Shown here one piece after another: positions 51,179 to 59,970 of a DNA stretch of 64,000 bases. The notes beneath the pieces were generated by a model. It saw nothing but the letters and a program-made list of their open reading frames with translations, did no database searches and was not told where the DNA came from. The stretch spans positions 186,001 to 250,000 of the forward strand of contig CAVWNV010000013.1 of assembly GCA_963756515.1 (NCBI GenBank), written 5' to 3'. The number at the start of each line of letters is the position of its first letter. Positions within the stretch are counted from its first letter, which is position 1. The position numbers were made by a program, and so were the translations under genes. The DNA is from Bog-756 sp963756515. GTDB taxonomy: Bacteria; Actinomycetota; Acidimicrobiia; Acidimicrobiales; RAAP-2.

Positions 51179-51727
51179 ATGACGACCTCGTTCACCAGTA
51201 TGGATGTCTCGACCGGCGACCAGTGGGCCGTCATTGGCGCGGAGACCATGAAGCATCAGGACCGCGTGGCCGACCGTGTCCTGGCCATGTTGGAGTCGCT
51301 GTCGGAGGTCGTGGACGGGTTCGCCGTCGACCAACTGACCCACTGCCTCCAGACGGCCACGCGGGCCGAGCGGGCCGGCGCCGACGACGAGCTGGTGGTG
51401 GCATCCCTCTGCCACGACATCGGCAAAGCGGTATCGGTGCCCAACCACCCCCGGATCGCGGCCGAGATCCTGCGTCCCTATGTCCGTCCGGACGTGACGT
51501 CGGCCATCCTCGCCCATCAGGACTTCCAGGGTCGTCACTACTACCACCACTTCGACATGGACCCGAACATGCGGGACCGCTATCGAGACGAGCCGTGGTA
51601 CGAGCTGGCCGAACAGTTCGCCGACGAGTGGGACCAGGTCAGCTTCGACCCCGACTACCCGACCGAGTCCCTGTCGCACTTCGAGCCGAAGGTACGGGCG
51701 GTATTCGGTAACCCCCACATCCTGTAG
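51179..51727 (+). CDS. HD-domain protein (PhnZ-like)
   Basis: 182-aa HD-domain metalloprotein. The N-terminal helix HQDRVADRVLAMLESLSEVVDGF is followed by QLTHCLQTATRAERAGADDELVVASLCHDIGKAV, where the HD pair is in CHDIGKA, then the third and fourth ligands in AEILRPYVRPDVTSAILAHQDFQ. The layout HCLQTA...HDIG...H is that of PhnZ/MIOX-type mixed-valent diiron oxygenases as well as phosphohydrolases, so both are possible. ATG 51179 is supported. It overlaps the next gene by 1 bp (TAGTG). Confidence 0.8.
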   Translation: MTTSFTSMDVSTGDQWAVIGAETMKHQDRVADRVLAMLESLSEVVDGFAVDQLTHCLQTATRAERAGADDELVVASLCHDIGKAVSVPNHPRIAAEILRPYVRPDVTSAILAHQDFQGRHYYHHFDMDPNMRDRYRDEPWYELAEQFADEWDQVSFDPDYPTESLSHFEPKVRAVFGNPHIL

Positions 51728-52581
51728 TGGCGCCGACACAGCGCCACCGCTGGCTCACCCTCCCCGACAGCCGCCGACACCGGCGGACGGCCGAGCTGAC
51801 CCGGTTCGTCGCCGATCGGGCCCAAGCGGAGTTCGAGGCCCGCTACCCCGAGGTGCGGTTCGGCCCGGTGGTGGCACTCGTCGCCGCCTACGAGGAGGAA
51901 CAGAACATCGGCGATGTGCTGAAGGCCATGCCCACCCTCGTCGGTGATCTCGAGGTCACCACGCTGGTGGTGGTGGACGGGGGCACGGACGGTACCGCCC
52001 GGGTGGCCCTCGACGCCGGGGTCGCCACCTGCGTGCTACCGGTCAATCTGGGCCAGGGTGCCGCCCTCCGCCTGGGCTACGGGCTGGCCGCCGACCACGG
52101 GGCGCGCTATGTCGTCACCCTCGACGCCGACGGGCAGAACGATCCGGCCGAGATGGGCACCATGGTGCAGCCCCTGCTCGACGACACCGCCGACTTCGTG
52201 ATCGGTTCACGCCGGCTCGGCGTCGACCAGACCACCGACCGGTTCCGCCGGGCCGGGGTGAAGGTCTATGCCTCGATCCTCAACACGATCATGGGCCAGC
52301 ACCTCACGGACTCCTCCAGCGGCTATCGGGCCTTCCGGGTCGAGCTCTTGAACGACATCACCCCGCACCTGATCCAGGACCAGTACCAGACGTCCGAGGT
52401 GGTGATCACCTCGGCCAGTCGGGGCTGGCGGATCACCGAGCGCCCCACGGTCTGGCACCCCCGGTCCTCGGGCACGTCGAAGAAGGGCGGGAACCTGGTC
52501 TTCGGGCTCCAGTACGCCCGCGTCATCGGCACCACCTGGTACCGGGTGCGGAGGGGCCGGGGGCGGCCCACCGGCCGCTGA
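51727..52581 (+). CDS. Glycosyltransferase family 2 protein
   Basis: 284-aa GT-A glycosyltransferase. GPVVALVAAYEEEQNIGDVL is the nucleotide-binding start, VVVDGGTDGTARVA follows, and the metal-binding DxD-type site is LDADGQNDPAEM. DSSSGYRAFRVELLNDITP and a basic C-terminus follow. No long C-terminal membrane domain is present, so it resembles dolichyl-phosphate mannose synthase-like enzymes that supply polyprenyl-phosphate sugars for the GT-C enzymes encoded elsewhere in this window. GTG start overlaps the HD gene stop. Confidence 0.85.
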   Translation: MAPTQRHRWLTLPDSRRHRRTAELTRFVADRAQAEFEARYPEVRFGPVVALVAAYEEEQNIGDVLKAMPTLVGDLEVTTLVVVDGGTDGTARVALDAGVATCVLPVNLGQGAALRLGYGLAADHGARYVVTLDADGQNDPAEMGTMVQPLLDDTADFVIGSRRLGVDQTTDRFRRAGVKVYASILNTIMGQHLTDSSSGYRAFRVELLNDITPHLIQDQYQTSEVVITSASRGWRITERPTVWHPRSSGTSKKGGNLVFGLQYARVIGTTWYRVRRGRGRPTGR

Positions 52582-52610
52582 GACCGACGCTCCGAGGGGT
52601 GGACGGAGTG

Positions 52611-53318
52611 TCAGTAACGGCCCACGACCGTCACCGAGCGGTCGTAGAGGTCCTGTAACTCGGTGCCGAGATCCTCGGTCAGGGCGTGGGTCCGGCTGCG
52701 GGAGATCCTGCCCCCACCGGTTCGGGCCGGGGGGGCGATGGGTCGGCCCACGACGAGATGGATGTGACGGGGCCGGGGCACGCGCTTGCCCTTGGGCATC
52801 ACCGAAGCCGAGCCCCCGATGCCCACCGGGACCACGGTGGCCCCGGTGCGGGCGGCCAGGAAGGCCACGCCCTCATGGAGCGACCCGATCACCGGCCCGG
52901 TCCGTCGTTCGCCCTCGGGGAACAGGATGAGGACCTCGCCGGCCTCGAGGACCTGCTGGGCCCGGCGGAGCGCCTCGCGGTCGGCCGACTCCCGGTGGAC
53001 GGGGAACGCCCCGACGGCGGGCAGGATCCGGGCCAACCACGAGTTCTGCCACAGACTGTCCTTGGCCATGTAGTGGAGCTTGCGCCTCGTGACCTCGGAA
53101 GCCACGAAGAAGTCGATGAAGGAGCGGTGCACCGGAGCGATGATGACCGGTCCGGTCGTAGGGACCTGGTCGGCCCCTTCGACGGTGGTGCGGAAGAGGA
53201 GTCGGTTCAACCCATGGACCAGGACCCGCAGGATCTGGTAGATGCGGGTGAAGCTGGTGTCGACGCGCATCGCCACCTCGACCGGCTCTCCGTTGTCCTC
53301 GACTCCGGTCACAGCCAC
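52611..53318 (-). CDS. plsC: 1-acyl-sn-glycerol-3-phosphate acyltransferase
   Basis: 235-aa membrane acyltransferase. The HX4D motif is APVHRSFIDFF (His64, Asp69), FPEGERR is block III, and VVPVGIGG is block IV. It esterifies the 2-position of lysophosphatidic acid, although the acyl donor and position can vary in this family. It overlaps the 3' end of cmk and is the last gene of the scpA-cmk operon. Confidence 0.88.
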   Translation of the reverse strand: MAVTGVEDNGEPVEVAMRVDTSFTRIYQILRVLVHGLNRLLFRTTVEGADQVPTTGPVIIAPVHRSFIDFFVASEVTRRKLHYMAKDSLWQNSWLARILPAVGAFPVHRESADREALRRAQQVLEAGEVLILFPEGERRTGPVIGSLHEGVAFLAARTGATVVPVGIGGSASVMPKGKRVPRPRHIHLVVGRPIAPPARTGGGRISRSRTHALTEDLGTELQDLYDRSVTVVGRY

Positions 53319-53944
53319 GCCATGACCTCGTCCACGATGTCGTCCACCTGACGGTCGGTGGTGTCGATGATCCGGGCCCCGTCCGCCACCTCGAGGGGTG
53401 AGGCCTGGCGGGTGCTGTCGATCCGGTCCCGCCGGGACAGCGCATCGGCCCCTTCTTCGGGACGGCGCCGGGCCCGCTCGACTGCCGACGCGGTGAGGTA
53501 GATCTTGAGGTCGGCCCGCGGGAAGACCACCGATCCGATGTCCCGTCCCTCGATGACTCCCCCGCCCCGGTCGGCGGCCCAGGTCCGCTGATGGTGCACC
53601 ATCACAGCCCTGACGTCCGGATTGGCGGCCACGGCCGAGACCGCCGCGCTGACGGCGGGTCCGCGGATGGCCTCGGTGACGTCGGTCCCGTCCACGGTGA
53701 CCCGCTCACCCACCCCGATGCGGACCGCCCGGGCCACCGCGGCCACCGCGTCGCGGTCGGCGGGGGCGATGCCCCGGTCGAGGACGGCCCATGCCACCGC
53801 CCGGTACATGGCCCCGGTGTCGAGGCGATCGATGCCGAGTCGTGCTGCCAGGGCACGCGACACGGTGGACTTGCCCGACCCGGCCGGTCCGTCGATGGCG
53901 ATGACCGGACGCGGCCGGACGTCGGTGACCGGGCCAGTCACCAT
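53309..53944 (-). CDS. cmk: Cytidylate kinase
   Basis: 211-aa CMP kinase, which phosphorylates CMP and dCMP. P-loop GPAGSGKST (residues 20-28) and the segments LDTGAMYRAVAW and GGGVIEGRDIGSVVFPRADLKIYLTAS are diagnostic. The ATG at 53944 overlaps the aroA stop by 7 bp; a GTG at 53941 is also possible. An aroA-cmk pair is common in bacteria. Confidence 0.94.
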   Translation of the reverse strand: MVTGPVTDVRPRPVIAIDGPAGSGKSTVSRALAARLGIDRLDTGAMYRAVAWAVLDRGIAPADRDAVAAVARAVRIGVGERVTVDGTDVTEAIRGPAVSAAVSAVAANPDVRAVMVHHQRTWAADRGGGVIEGRDIGSVVFPRADLKIYLTASAVERARRRPEEGADALSRRDRIDSTRQASPLEVADGARIIDTTDRQVDDIVDEVMAWL

Positions 53945-55287
53945 GGCTTCGGTCCCGGTGGGGCCAGCCGACCGAGCTCGTCGGCGAAGCCGGGGTAGCT
54001 GGTGGCCACGGCCTCCCATCCGGCCACGGTGGTGTCGCCCGAGGTCGGCGGGCAGGCCGCCCCGGCCACGGCGGCGGCCATGGCCATGCGGTGGTCGCCG
54101 TGGGCGTCCACCCGACCGGGCCGGAGCGGGGCGCCGGTGCCCTCCACCACCAGATCGTCGGCCTGGGCCTCGGCCGAGCCCCCGAAGGCCCGGATCATCT
54201 CCACCGTGCCGGCCAGTCGGTCGGACTCCTTCACCCGCAACTCACCCACGTCGCGGAACCGGGTGGTGCCGTGGGCCAGCGCCGCCGCCACGGCCAGGAT
54301 CGGGACTTCGTCCAGCGAGGGGATCTCGGCCGCCTCCACCACGGTGCCGTGCAGGGCGCAGGCGTAGCTGGTCAGAGAGCCAGCCTGGTTGCCGGCCTCC
54401 ACCACCTCGATGGTGGCCCCCATCCGGCGCAGGACCCCGAGGTACCCGAGTCGCTCGATGCCGAGTTGGATGTCGGCCACGGTGACCAGGCTGCCCGGGA
54501 CGATGACGCCGGCCACCAGCCAGAACGCCGCCTGTGACGGGTCGCCGGGCACCGTGAAGGTCCCGGGGCTCACCGACGATCTCCGTACCCGGACGACCCG
54601 ACCGGCCCCCACCCGTTCGAAGCTGATGTCGGCTCCGGCCGCGGCCAGCATCTCCTCGGTGTGGGCCCGTGTGGCCACGGGCTCGTGGACCACGGTCTCC
54701 CCGTCGGCGGCCGTCCCGGCCAGCAGGATGGCCGACTTCACCTGGGCGCTGGCCATGGGTGGCGTGTAGGTGATGCCCCGGAGGGCACCCCCGGTGATGG
54801 CCAGCGGAGCGTGGAGGCGGTCCCCGACCCCCGTCACCACCGCTCCCATCCTGGTCAGCGGCTCGGCTACCCGGTCCATGGGCCGGCCCCGCAGCGAATC
54901 GTCGCCGGTCAGGGTGGTGGTACCGGTCAGCGTGGCGGCCACGCCGGCCAGCAGCCGTATGCCCGTACCCGAGTTGCCCAGGTCGATCGGGGCCTCCGGG
55001 GGTCGGAGCCGTGACCGGCCCCCGGTCACGGTGACCGCGTCACCGTCGGTGGCGACCCCGGCTCCGAGGACCGACACCGCCGCCATGGTCCGGGCCACAT
55101 CGTCACCCCGGGACAGGCCGGTGATGGTCGACACGCCCTCGGCCAGGGCCGCCAGCAGTAGGGCCCGGTGGGAGATGGACTTGTCCCCGGGCACCCGCAC
55201 CGTCCCGTTCAGCGGCGTGCCGCCCCGTACCACCAGGACGTCGGAGTCCCCCGGGGCCGTCCCGGGCCGTGGTCCGACGTCGCTCAC
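53938..55287 (-). CDS. aroA: 3-phosphoshikimate 1-carboxyvinyltransferase (EPSP synthase)
   Basis: 449-aa enzyme of the shikimate pathway, target of glyphosate in other organisms. Motifs: RVPGDKSISHRALLLAALAEG at about residues 32-52, LGNSGTGIRLLAG (conserved GNSGT), the DSLRGRPMDRVAEPL region, and KESDRLAGTVEMIRAFG. The GTG start at 55287 overlaps the tyrA stop by 4 bp (GTGA), so they are co-translated. Confidence 0.96.
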   Translation of the reverse strand: MSDVGPRPGTAPGDSDVLVVRGGTPLNGTVRVPGDKSISHRALLLAALAEGVSTITGLSRGDDVARTMAAVSVLGAGVATDGDAVTVTGGRSRLRPPEAPIDLGNSGTGIRLLAGVAATLTGTTTLTGDDSLRGRPMDRVAEPLTRMGAVVTGVGDRLHAPLAITGGALRGITYTPPMASAQVKSAILLAGTAADGETVVHEPVATRAHTEEMLAAAGADISFERVGAGRVVRVRRSSVSPGTFTVPGDPSQAAFWLVAGVIVPGSLVTVADIQLGIERLGYLGVLRRMGATIEVVEAGNQAGSLTSYACALHGTVVEAAEIPSLDEVPILAVAAALAHGTTRFRDVGELRVKESDRLAGTVEMIRAFGGSAEAQADDLVVEGTGAPLRPGRVDAHGDHRMAMAAAVAGAACPPTSGDTTVAGWEAVATSYPGFADELGRLAPPGPKPW

Positions 55288-56429
55288 CGGGTGGTCCCGA
55301 CCGGAGAGCTCGAGGCGCGGTAGCCCCGGTCGATGAGGGTGGTCAGCAGGGTCGGCCCCGACAGGGTGTCCACCACCAGCACCAGGACGCCCCGGTTACC
55401 GGCCACGGAGTGGGCGATCTCGACGTCGAGGATGTTGATGCCCAGCTCGGTGGCGAGCACGGTGACCTCGGCCAGGGCCCCGGGCCGGTCGAGCATCGGG
55501 ATCCGCACCTCGACCAGCTCATCGGGCAGGGGGGCCCGATCGCTGAGCACCCGGCGGGCGTCGGCGGCCCGGCCCAGGATCTCGAGCAGCGAATCGTGGT
55601 CGTGCTCGGCCACGCGGCGGCGCATGGCGCCGAGGGCCTCGATGAGCAGGTCCAACGTGGCCACGATGGCCTCGGCGTTGTCCTCGCAGATGTCGGGCCA
55701 GATGGAGGGCTGGCCGGCCGCGATCCTGGTCATGTCCCGGAAACCGCCCGCCGCCAGCTGCAGGAGGGCGGCGTGCTCTTCGCCCAGGCCGACGGCCAGG
55801 TCCATGAGCGTGGCCGCGGTCAGGTGGGGGACGTGGGACACCACCGCCACCAGGGCGTCGTGCTGGGCCGGGGCCAGCGCCACCACGTCGGCCCCGAGGT
55901 CGGCCAGCACGTTGCGGACCAGGGCGAAGGCGTCGGGGTCGGTGGTGGCCGTGGGCGTGAGGACCCAGGTGGCGCCCACGAAGAGATCGCCCGAGGCGCC
56001 CTCCACGCCCACCTGTTCGGATCCGGCCATGGGATGGCCCCCCACGAACCGGGGGTGGTCGACGGCCGCCACCAACGGTCCTTTCACACTGCCGACGTCG
56101 GTCACGATCACCTCGGGTCCCCAGGCCCCCGGGGCCAGGATCTCGCTGATCACGCCGGCGGCGGCGCTGACCGGCGTGGCCACCAGGACCAGATCGGCCT
56201 GCCGGTCGACGCCCTCGACGCTGAGGGCGCCGAGCTCCACGGCCCGGGCGGCCACGCCGTCGGCGGTGTCCACGCCGCTCACGTGCCAGCCCCGCTCGCG
56301 CAGGGCCAGGCCCACCGAACCCCCGATCAGGCCGGTCCCGAAGACCATGGCCCGACGGGTCAGCCGGGGTCCCCGCTCCCCTGTTGGCGACCCGCCGGGG
56401 TGGGAGCCGTCAGTCGGGGAGGTCGTCAC
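55284..56429 (-). CDS. tyrA: Prephenate dehydrogenase with ACT domain
   Basis: 381-aa enzyme that oxidatively decarboxylates prephenate to 4-hydroxyphenylpyruvate. The NAD loop is GTGLIGGSVG (31-40) and VTDVGSVKGPLV and VGGHPMAGSEQVGVEGA are family motifs. Residues about 300-370 are an ACT domain (RIPMLDRPGALAEVTVLATELGINILDVEI in part), suggesting feedback control by tyrosine. The GTG at 56429 follows AGGGGCTCC and overlaps aroH by 20 bp. Confidence 0.92.
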   Translation of the reverse strand: MTTSPTDGSHPGGSPTGERGPRLTRRAMVFGTGLIGGSVGLALRERGWHVSGVDTADGVAARAVELGALSVEGVDRQADLVLVATPVSAAAGVISEILAPGAWGPEVIVTDVGSVKGPLVAAVDHPRFVGGHPMAGSEQVGVEGASGDLFVGATWVLTPTATTDPDAFALVRNVLADLGADVVALAPAQHDALVAVVSHVPHLTAATLMDLAVGLGEEHAALLQLAAGGFRDMTRIAAGQPSIWPDICEDNAEAIVATLDLLIEALGAMRRRVAEHDHDSLLEILGRAADARRVLSDRAPLPDELVEVRIPMLDRPGALAEVTVLATELGINILDVEIAHSVAGNRGVLVLVVDTLSGPTLLTTLIDRGYRASSSPVGTTR

Positions 56430-56778
56430 GGAGCCCCTGTGCGCCCTCGAGGTAGACATGGTGGATCTCGCTCCGGGGCCGCTCGGTGGTGACGTGCAGC
56501 ATGACCCGGATGCAGTGCCCGACCGAACCGGTGATGGAGAGTTCCCGCGCACAGATCAGCGGTACCGCGCCCAGGCCCATGGAGCGGGCTGCGGTGGCGG
56601 GGAATGTCGAGGTGATGTCCTCGGTGGCGGTGAACAGGATCGAGATGATGTCGTCCTCGCCCAGCCCGTTGCGGTCCAGGATCTGCCCCAGCAGGGCCAC
56701 CACCCGTTCGGTGATGGCCCCCGGGGTGTCGGCCTCGACGGTGGTGGCGCCGCGGACGGCTCGGACGGATGTGGACAT
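56410..56778 (-). CDS. aroH: Chorismate mutase (AroH class)
   Basis: 122-aa trimeric AroH-type chorismate mutase. It begins VRAVRGATTVEADTP and has the core FTATEDITSTFPATAARSMGLGAVPLICARELSITGSV, in which the Arg/Glu residues line the active site. It supplies prephenate to the directly following tyrA. It lies 12 bp after the RluB-like gene. Confidence 0.9.
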   Translation of the reverse strand: MSTSVRAVRGATTVEADTPGAITERVVALLGQILDRNGLGEDDIISILFTATEDITSTFPATAARSMGLGAVPLICARELSITGSVGHCIRVMLHVTTERPRSEIHHVYLEGAQGLRDDLPD

Positions 56779-56790
56779 CAGCCAGGCATG

Positions 56791-57567
56791 TTACTCAGGG
56801 GGAGCCGGCTCCTCCCCGTCCGCGACGGGAGCGGCGGCGGAGGACAGGCTGCGGACCTCGTCGAAGCTGAGGGGCCGGTAGGAGCCCGGGCCCAGGGAGG
56901 GGTCGGCCAGGGGCCCGATGCGGGTCCGGACCAGACGCACCACCGGATGGCCCACCGCCTCGCACATGCGGCGGACCTGCCGGTTGCGTCCCTCGTGGAT
57001 GACCATGCGCAGCAGCGTGGGGGCGACCACCGCCACCCGGGCCGGGGCGGTCGGTCCGTCGTCCAGTTCGACACCTTCCCGCAGCTGCCGGACGGCCCCG
57101 GCCGAGGGTTGGCCCTCGACCTCGACCAGATACTCCTTGGGAACACCGAAGGACGGGTGGGTGAGACGATGGGTCAGCTCTCCGTCGTTGGTCACGATGA
57201 CCAACCCCTCCGAGTCCATGTCCAGCCGTCCGACCGGGTAGACTCTGGTGTCGTCGGGCACGAGGGCCACGACCGTCGGGCGCCCGTGGGTGTCCTCGGC
57301 CGTGCTGACCACGCCGGCCGGTTTGTTCACGAGGTAGTGGACCAGTCCGGGCCGGACGGGCAGGGGTACGCCGTCGAGCTCGACCCGGTCGGCCGAGGGG
57401 TCGACCCGTCGGCCGAGGACGGGCACCTCGCCGTTGACCGTGACCCGGCCGTCGGCGATGAGCTCCTCGCACACCCGGCGGGAGCCGACGCCGATCCGGG
57501 CCATCACCTTCTGCAGCCGGTCGCCGGTGGACAGGGACGGGGCCGGGCGGTCGTCCCGGTCAGCCAT
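56791..57567 (-). CDS. rluB: Pseudouridine synthase (RluB/RsuA family)
   Basis: 258-aa enzyme. An N-terminal S4 domain (RLQKVMARIGVGSRRVCEELIADGRVTVNG in part) precedes the catalytic domain with the motif VGRLDMDSEGLVIVTNDG, where the Asp in RLD is catalytic. The C-terminal HEGRNRQVRRMCEAVGHPVVRLVR is typical of the RsuA/RluB/E/F group. It probably modifies 23S rRNA. The ATG at 57567 overlaps the scpB stop by 8 bp. Confidence 0.93.
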   Translation of the reverse strand: MADRDDRPAPSLSTGDRLQKVMARIGVGSRRVCEELIADGRVTVNGEVPVLGRRVDPSADRVELDGVPLPVRPGLVHYLVNKPAGVVSTAEDTHGRPTVVALVPDDTRVYPVGRLDMDSEGLVIVTNDGELTHRLTHPSFGVPKEYLVEVEGQPSAGAVRQLREGVELDDGPTAPARVAVVAPTLLRMVIHEGRNRQVRRMCEAVGHPVVRLVRTRIGPLADPSLGPGSYRPLSFDEVRSLSSAAAPVADGEEPAPPE

Positions 57568-58138
57568 CGATGGACGGGCGCATCTGATCCTCCAGGTCGG
57601 CCAGGGTCTCCGGCCCCGGCAGGAGGTCCTCGACCGGGGGCAGCTGGTCCAACCGGTCGAGCCCGAGTCGCTCCAAGAAGGCCTCGGTGGTGGCGTAGAG
57701 CACGGCCTGCCCGGGGCCCGGCGCCCGTCCCACCGCGGCGATATAGCCGCGGTGCTCGAGCAGCCGCACCACCCCGTCCACGTTGACACCCCGGAGGGCG
57801 GCGATCTGGGCCCGGGACACCGGCTGCTTGTAGGCCACGATGGCCAGGGTCTCCAACGCCGCCGCCGACAACCGGGACGACACGCCGACGTTGGCGAAGC
57901 GCTCCACGTAGGGCGCCAGGTCAGGATGGCTCTGGATGCGGAACCCCCCGGCGATCCGGACCACGTCGAAGCCGCGTCCTCCGGAGCGGCACGACTCGGC
58001 CAGCTCGTCGCAGAGCGGGTCGATCCTCTCCACCGGCAGCTCGAGCAGCTCGGCCAGCAGTCCGGCCGGAACCGGCTCGACGGCCACGATGAGGACGGCC
58101 TCGATGGCCCGGGCCTCGGGCGAGAGCGGCTCGGTCAT
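57560..58138 (-). CDS. scpB: Segregation and condensation protein B
   Basis: 192-aa winged-helix protein that joins ScpA and SMC to condense chromosomes. Typical parts are RAIEAVLIVAVEPVPAGLLAELL and the core SRLSAAALETLAIVAYKQPVSRAQIAALRGV with the following NVDGVVRLLEHRGYI. The ATG at 58138 overlaps the scpA stop (ATGA). A longer upstream frame would run inside scpA and is not real. Confidence 0.94.
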   Translation of the reverse strand: MTEPLSPEARAIEAVLIVAVEPVPAGLLAELLELPVERIDPLCDELAESCRSGGRGFDVVRIAGGFRIQSHPDLAPYVERFANVGVSSRLSAAALETLAIVAYKQPVSRAQIAALRGVNVDGVVRLLEHRGYIAAVGRAPGPGQAVLYATTEAFLERLGLDRLDQLPPVEDLLPGPETLADLEDQMRPSIDG

Positions 58139-58917
58139 CCCTCGTACTCGTCGTAGAACCCGGCGCCGACCGAGACCGGCTCGGGCGCGTCGGCCACCCA
58201 CACCACCTCGAGATCCCCGAAGGTGTGGCCCTGGTCGAGATCGACCCGTCCCTGCTTGCAAAGTTCGAGGAGGGCCAGGAAGCGCACGATGATGTCCATC
58301 CGGGTGGTGAGGTGGCGGGTCAGGCCCCGGAAGGTCGAGCGGCCCAGGGCGGGTAGGCGCCGGGCCAGGTCGGCGACGGCGTCGGCCACGGTGACGGTGT
58401 CGACGGTGACGTGGTAGAGGTCCACCACCGGCACCGGTCGTTCGGCCGTGGCCCGCAGGAAGGCCGCCGCCACATCGTCGGCGGTCACACCCTCGAGGAG
58501 GTCGGGGGCGTTGATCACGACGTCGGGATCGGGACCGGCGGTCCGGGCCACCGATCGGGCCGCCTGCTCGAGGAGGAGGGCGAACCCGTCGGCGGCGGCG
58601 GCGTAGGCCTGGCACTCGAGCAGTCGGGCCAGGAGCAGGTCCCGCTCTTCCCATCCCACGAGCTCCTCGTCCGGCTCGACGTCGTCGTGGCCGGGCAGCA
58701 GGCGGCGGGACTTGAGCTCGATGAGCAGGGCGGCCACCATCAAGAACTCCGACAGGGTCTGGAGGTCGACCGACTCCCAGCCGGCCACCTCGGCCACGAA
58801 GGCGTCCACCACCGCGGTGAGGTGGATGTCGTAGAGCTCCACGTCGTGGCTGTTGACCAGCTGCAGGAGCAGGTCGATGGGGCCCTCGAACACCGGGGTG
58901 GAGACAGTGGCGGCCAC
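58135..58917 (-). CDS. scpA: Segregation and condensation protein A
   Basis: 260-aa kleisin partner of SMC. The N-terminal domain reads FEGPIDLLLQLVNSHDVELYDIHL and later TLSEFLMVAALLIELKSRRLLPG, and the C-terminal winged helix is MDIIVRFLALLELCKQGRVDLDQ. The ScpA pattern is complete. It is the first gene of the overlapping operon to plsC and is divergent from trpS. Confidence 0.95.
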   Translation of the reverse strand: MAATVSTPVFEGPIDLLLQLVNSHDVELYDIHLTAVVDAFVAEVAGWESVDLQTLSEFLMVAALLIELKSRRLLPGHDDVEPDEELVGWEERDLLLARLLECQAYAAAADGFALLLEQAARSVARTAGPDPDVVINAPDLLEGVTADDVAAAFLRATAERPVPVVDLYHVTVDTVTVADAVADLARRLPALGRSTFRGLTRHLTTRMDIIVRFLALLELCKQGRVDLDQGHTFGDLEVVWVADAPEPVSVGAGFYDEYEG

Positions 58918-58986
58918 GGCACCCGACCCTATCGTCTGGGGTGGTTCATTCCGTGCACCTCCGGGCCCGACCTACGATGACCCCCC

Positions 58987-59970
58987 ATGCCCCGAGTTCT
59001 GTCCGGCCTCCAACCCAGCGGCGACCTCCATCTGGGCAACTACCTGGGCGCCGTCAGGAACTGGGTGGCCGACCAGGACCGTCACGACAGCTTCTACGCC
59101 ATCGTGGACCTGCACGCCCTGACGCTCGACATCGACCCCGACGAGCTCCGGTCGCGTACCTCGGAGACCGCCCTCGACCTGCTGGCGGCCGGCCTCGATC
59201 CCGACCGGTGCACCCTCTTCGTCCAGAGCCATGTCGCCGCGCACGTCCAGATGGCGTGGTTGTTGGAGTGCACCGCCACCATGGGCGAGCTCGGTCGCAT
59301 GACCCAGTTCAAGGAGAAGAGCGCCGGCAAGGACTCGGTGCGGGTCGGGATCTTCACCTACCCCGTTCTGCAGGCGGCCGACATCTTGCTCTACGACGCC
59401 GAGCGGGTGCCGGTCGGCGACGACCAGCGCCAGCACCTCGAGCTGGCCCGCGAGCTGGCCAACCGCTTCAACCACCGCTACGGCCCCACCCTGGTGGTCC
59501 CCGAGGCCTCCGTCCCGCCCGCCGGGGCCCGGGTCATGGACCTCCAGCACCCCGAGAACAAGATGTCCAAGTCGGTCAACTCCCCCCTCGGCACCGTCCT
59601 GCTCATGGACCCGCCGTCGGAGATCGAGCGCAAGATCAAGCGGGCCGTCACCGACACCGAGGGCGAGGTCCGCTACGCCCCCGAGACCCAGCCCGGCCTG
59701 TCGAACCTGTTGGAGCTGCTGGCGGTGGCCACGGACCGCACACCCTCGGAAGTGGCCGGCTCCTACCACCGCTACGGGGACCTGAAGACCGACACGGCCG
59801 AGGCCCTGGTCGAGCTGCTCCGCCCGGTGCGTGAACGAAGGGCGGCCCTGGCCGCCGACCCGGGGGCGGTGCCGGCCATCCTGGCCACGGGGGCGGAGAA
59901 GGCCCGGACCGTGGCGTCGGCGACCTACCGGCGGGCCGCCGACGCCATCGGGCTCCTCAGCCCGTACTGA
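58987..59970 (+). CDS. trpS: Tryptophanyl-tRNA synthetase
   Basis: 327-aa class I synthetase. HLGNY (residues 15-19) is the HIGH box and KMSKS is at 192-196. The GLQPSGDLHLGNYLGAV start and PVLQAADILLYDAERVPVGDDQRQHLELARELANRFN in part are the Trp-specific core. Its 3' end overlaps the end of the convergent YfhO-like gene by 14 bp. Confidence 0.97.
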   Translation: MPRVLSGLQPSGDLHLGNYLGAVRNWVADQDRHDSFYAIVDLHALTLDIDPDELRSRTSETALDLLAAGLDPDRCTLFVQSHVAAHVQMAWLLECTATMGELGRMTQFKEKSAGKDSVRVGIFTYPVLQAADILLYDAERVPVGDDQRQHLELARELANRFNHRYGPTLVVPEASVPPAGARVMDLQHPENKMSKSVNSPLGTVLLMDPPSEIERKIKRAVTDTEGEVRYAPETQPGLSNLLELLAVATDRTPSEVAGSYHRYGDLKTDTAEALVELLRPVRERRAALAADPGAVPAILATGAEKARTVASATYRRAADAIGLLSPY

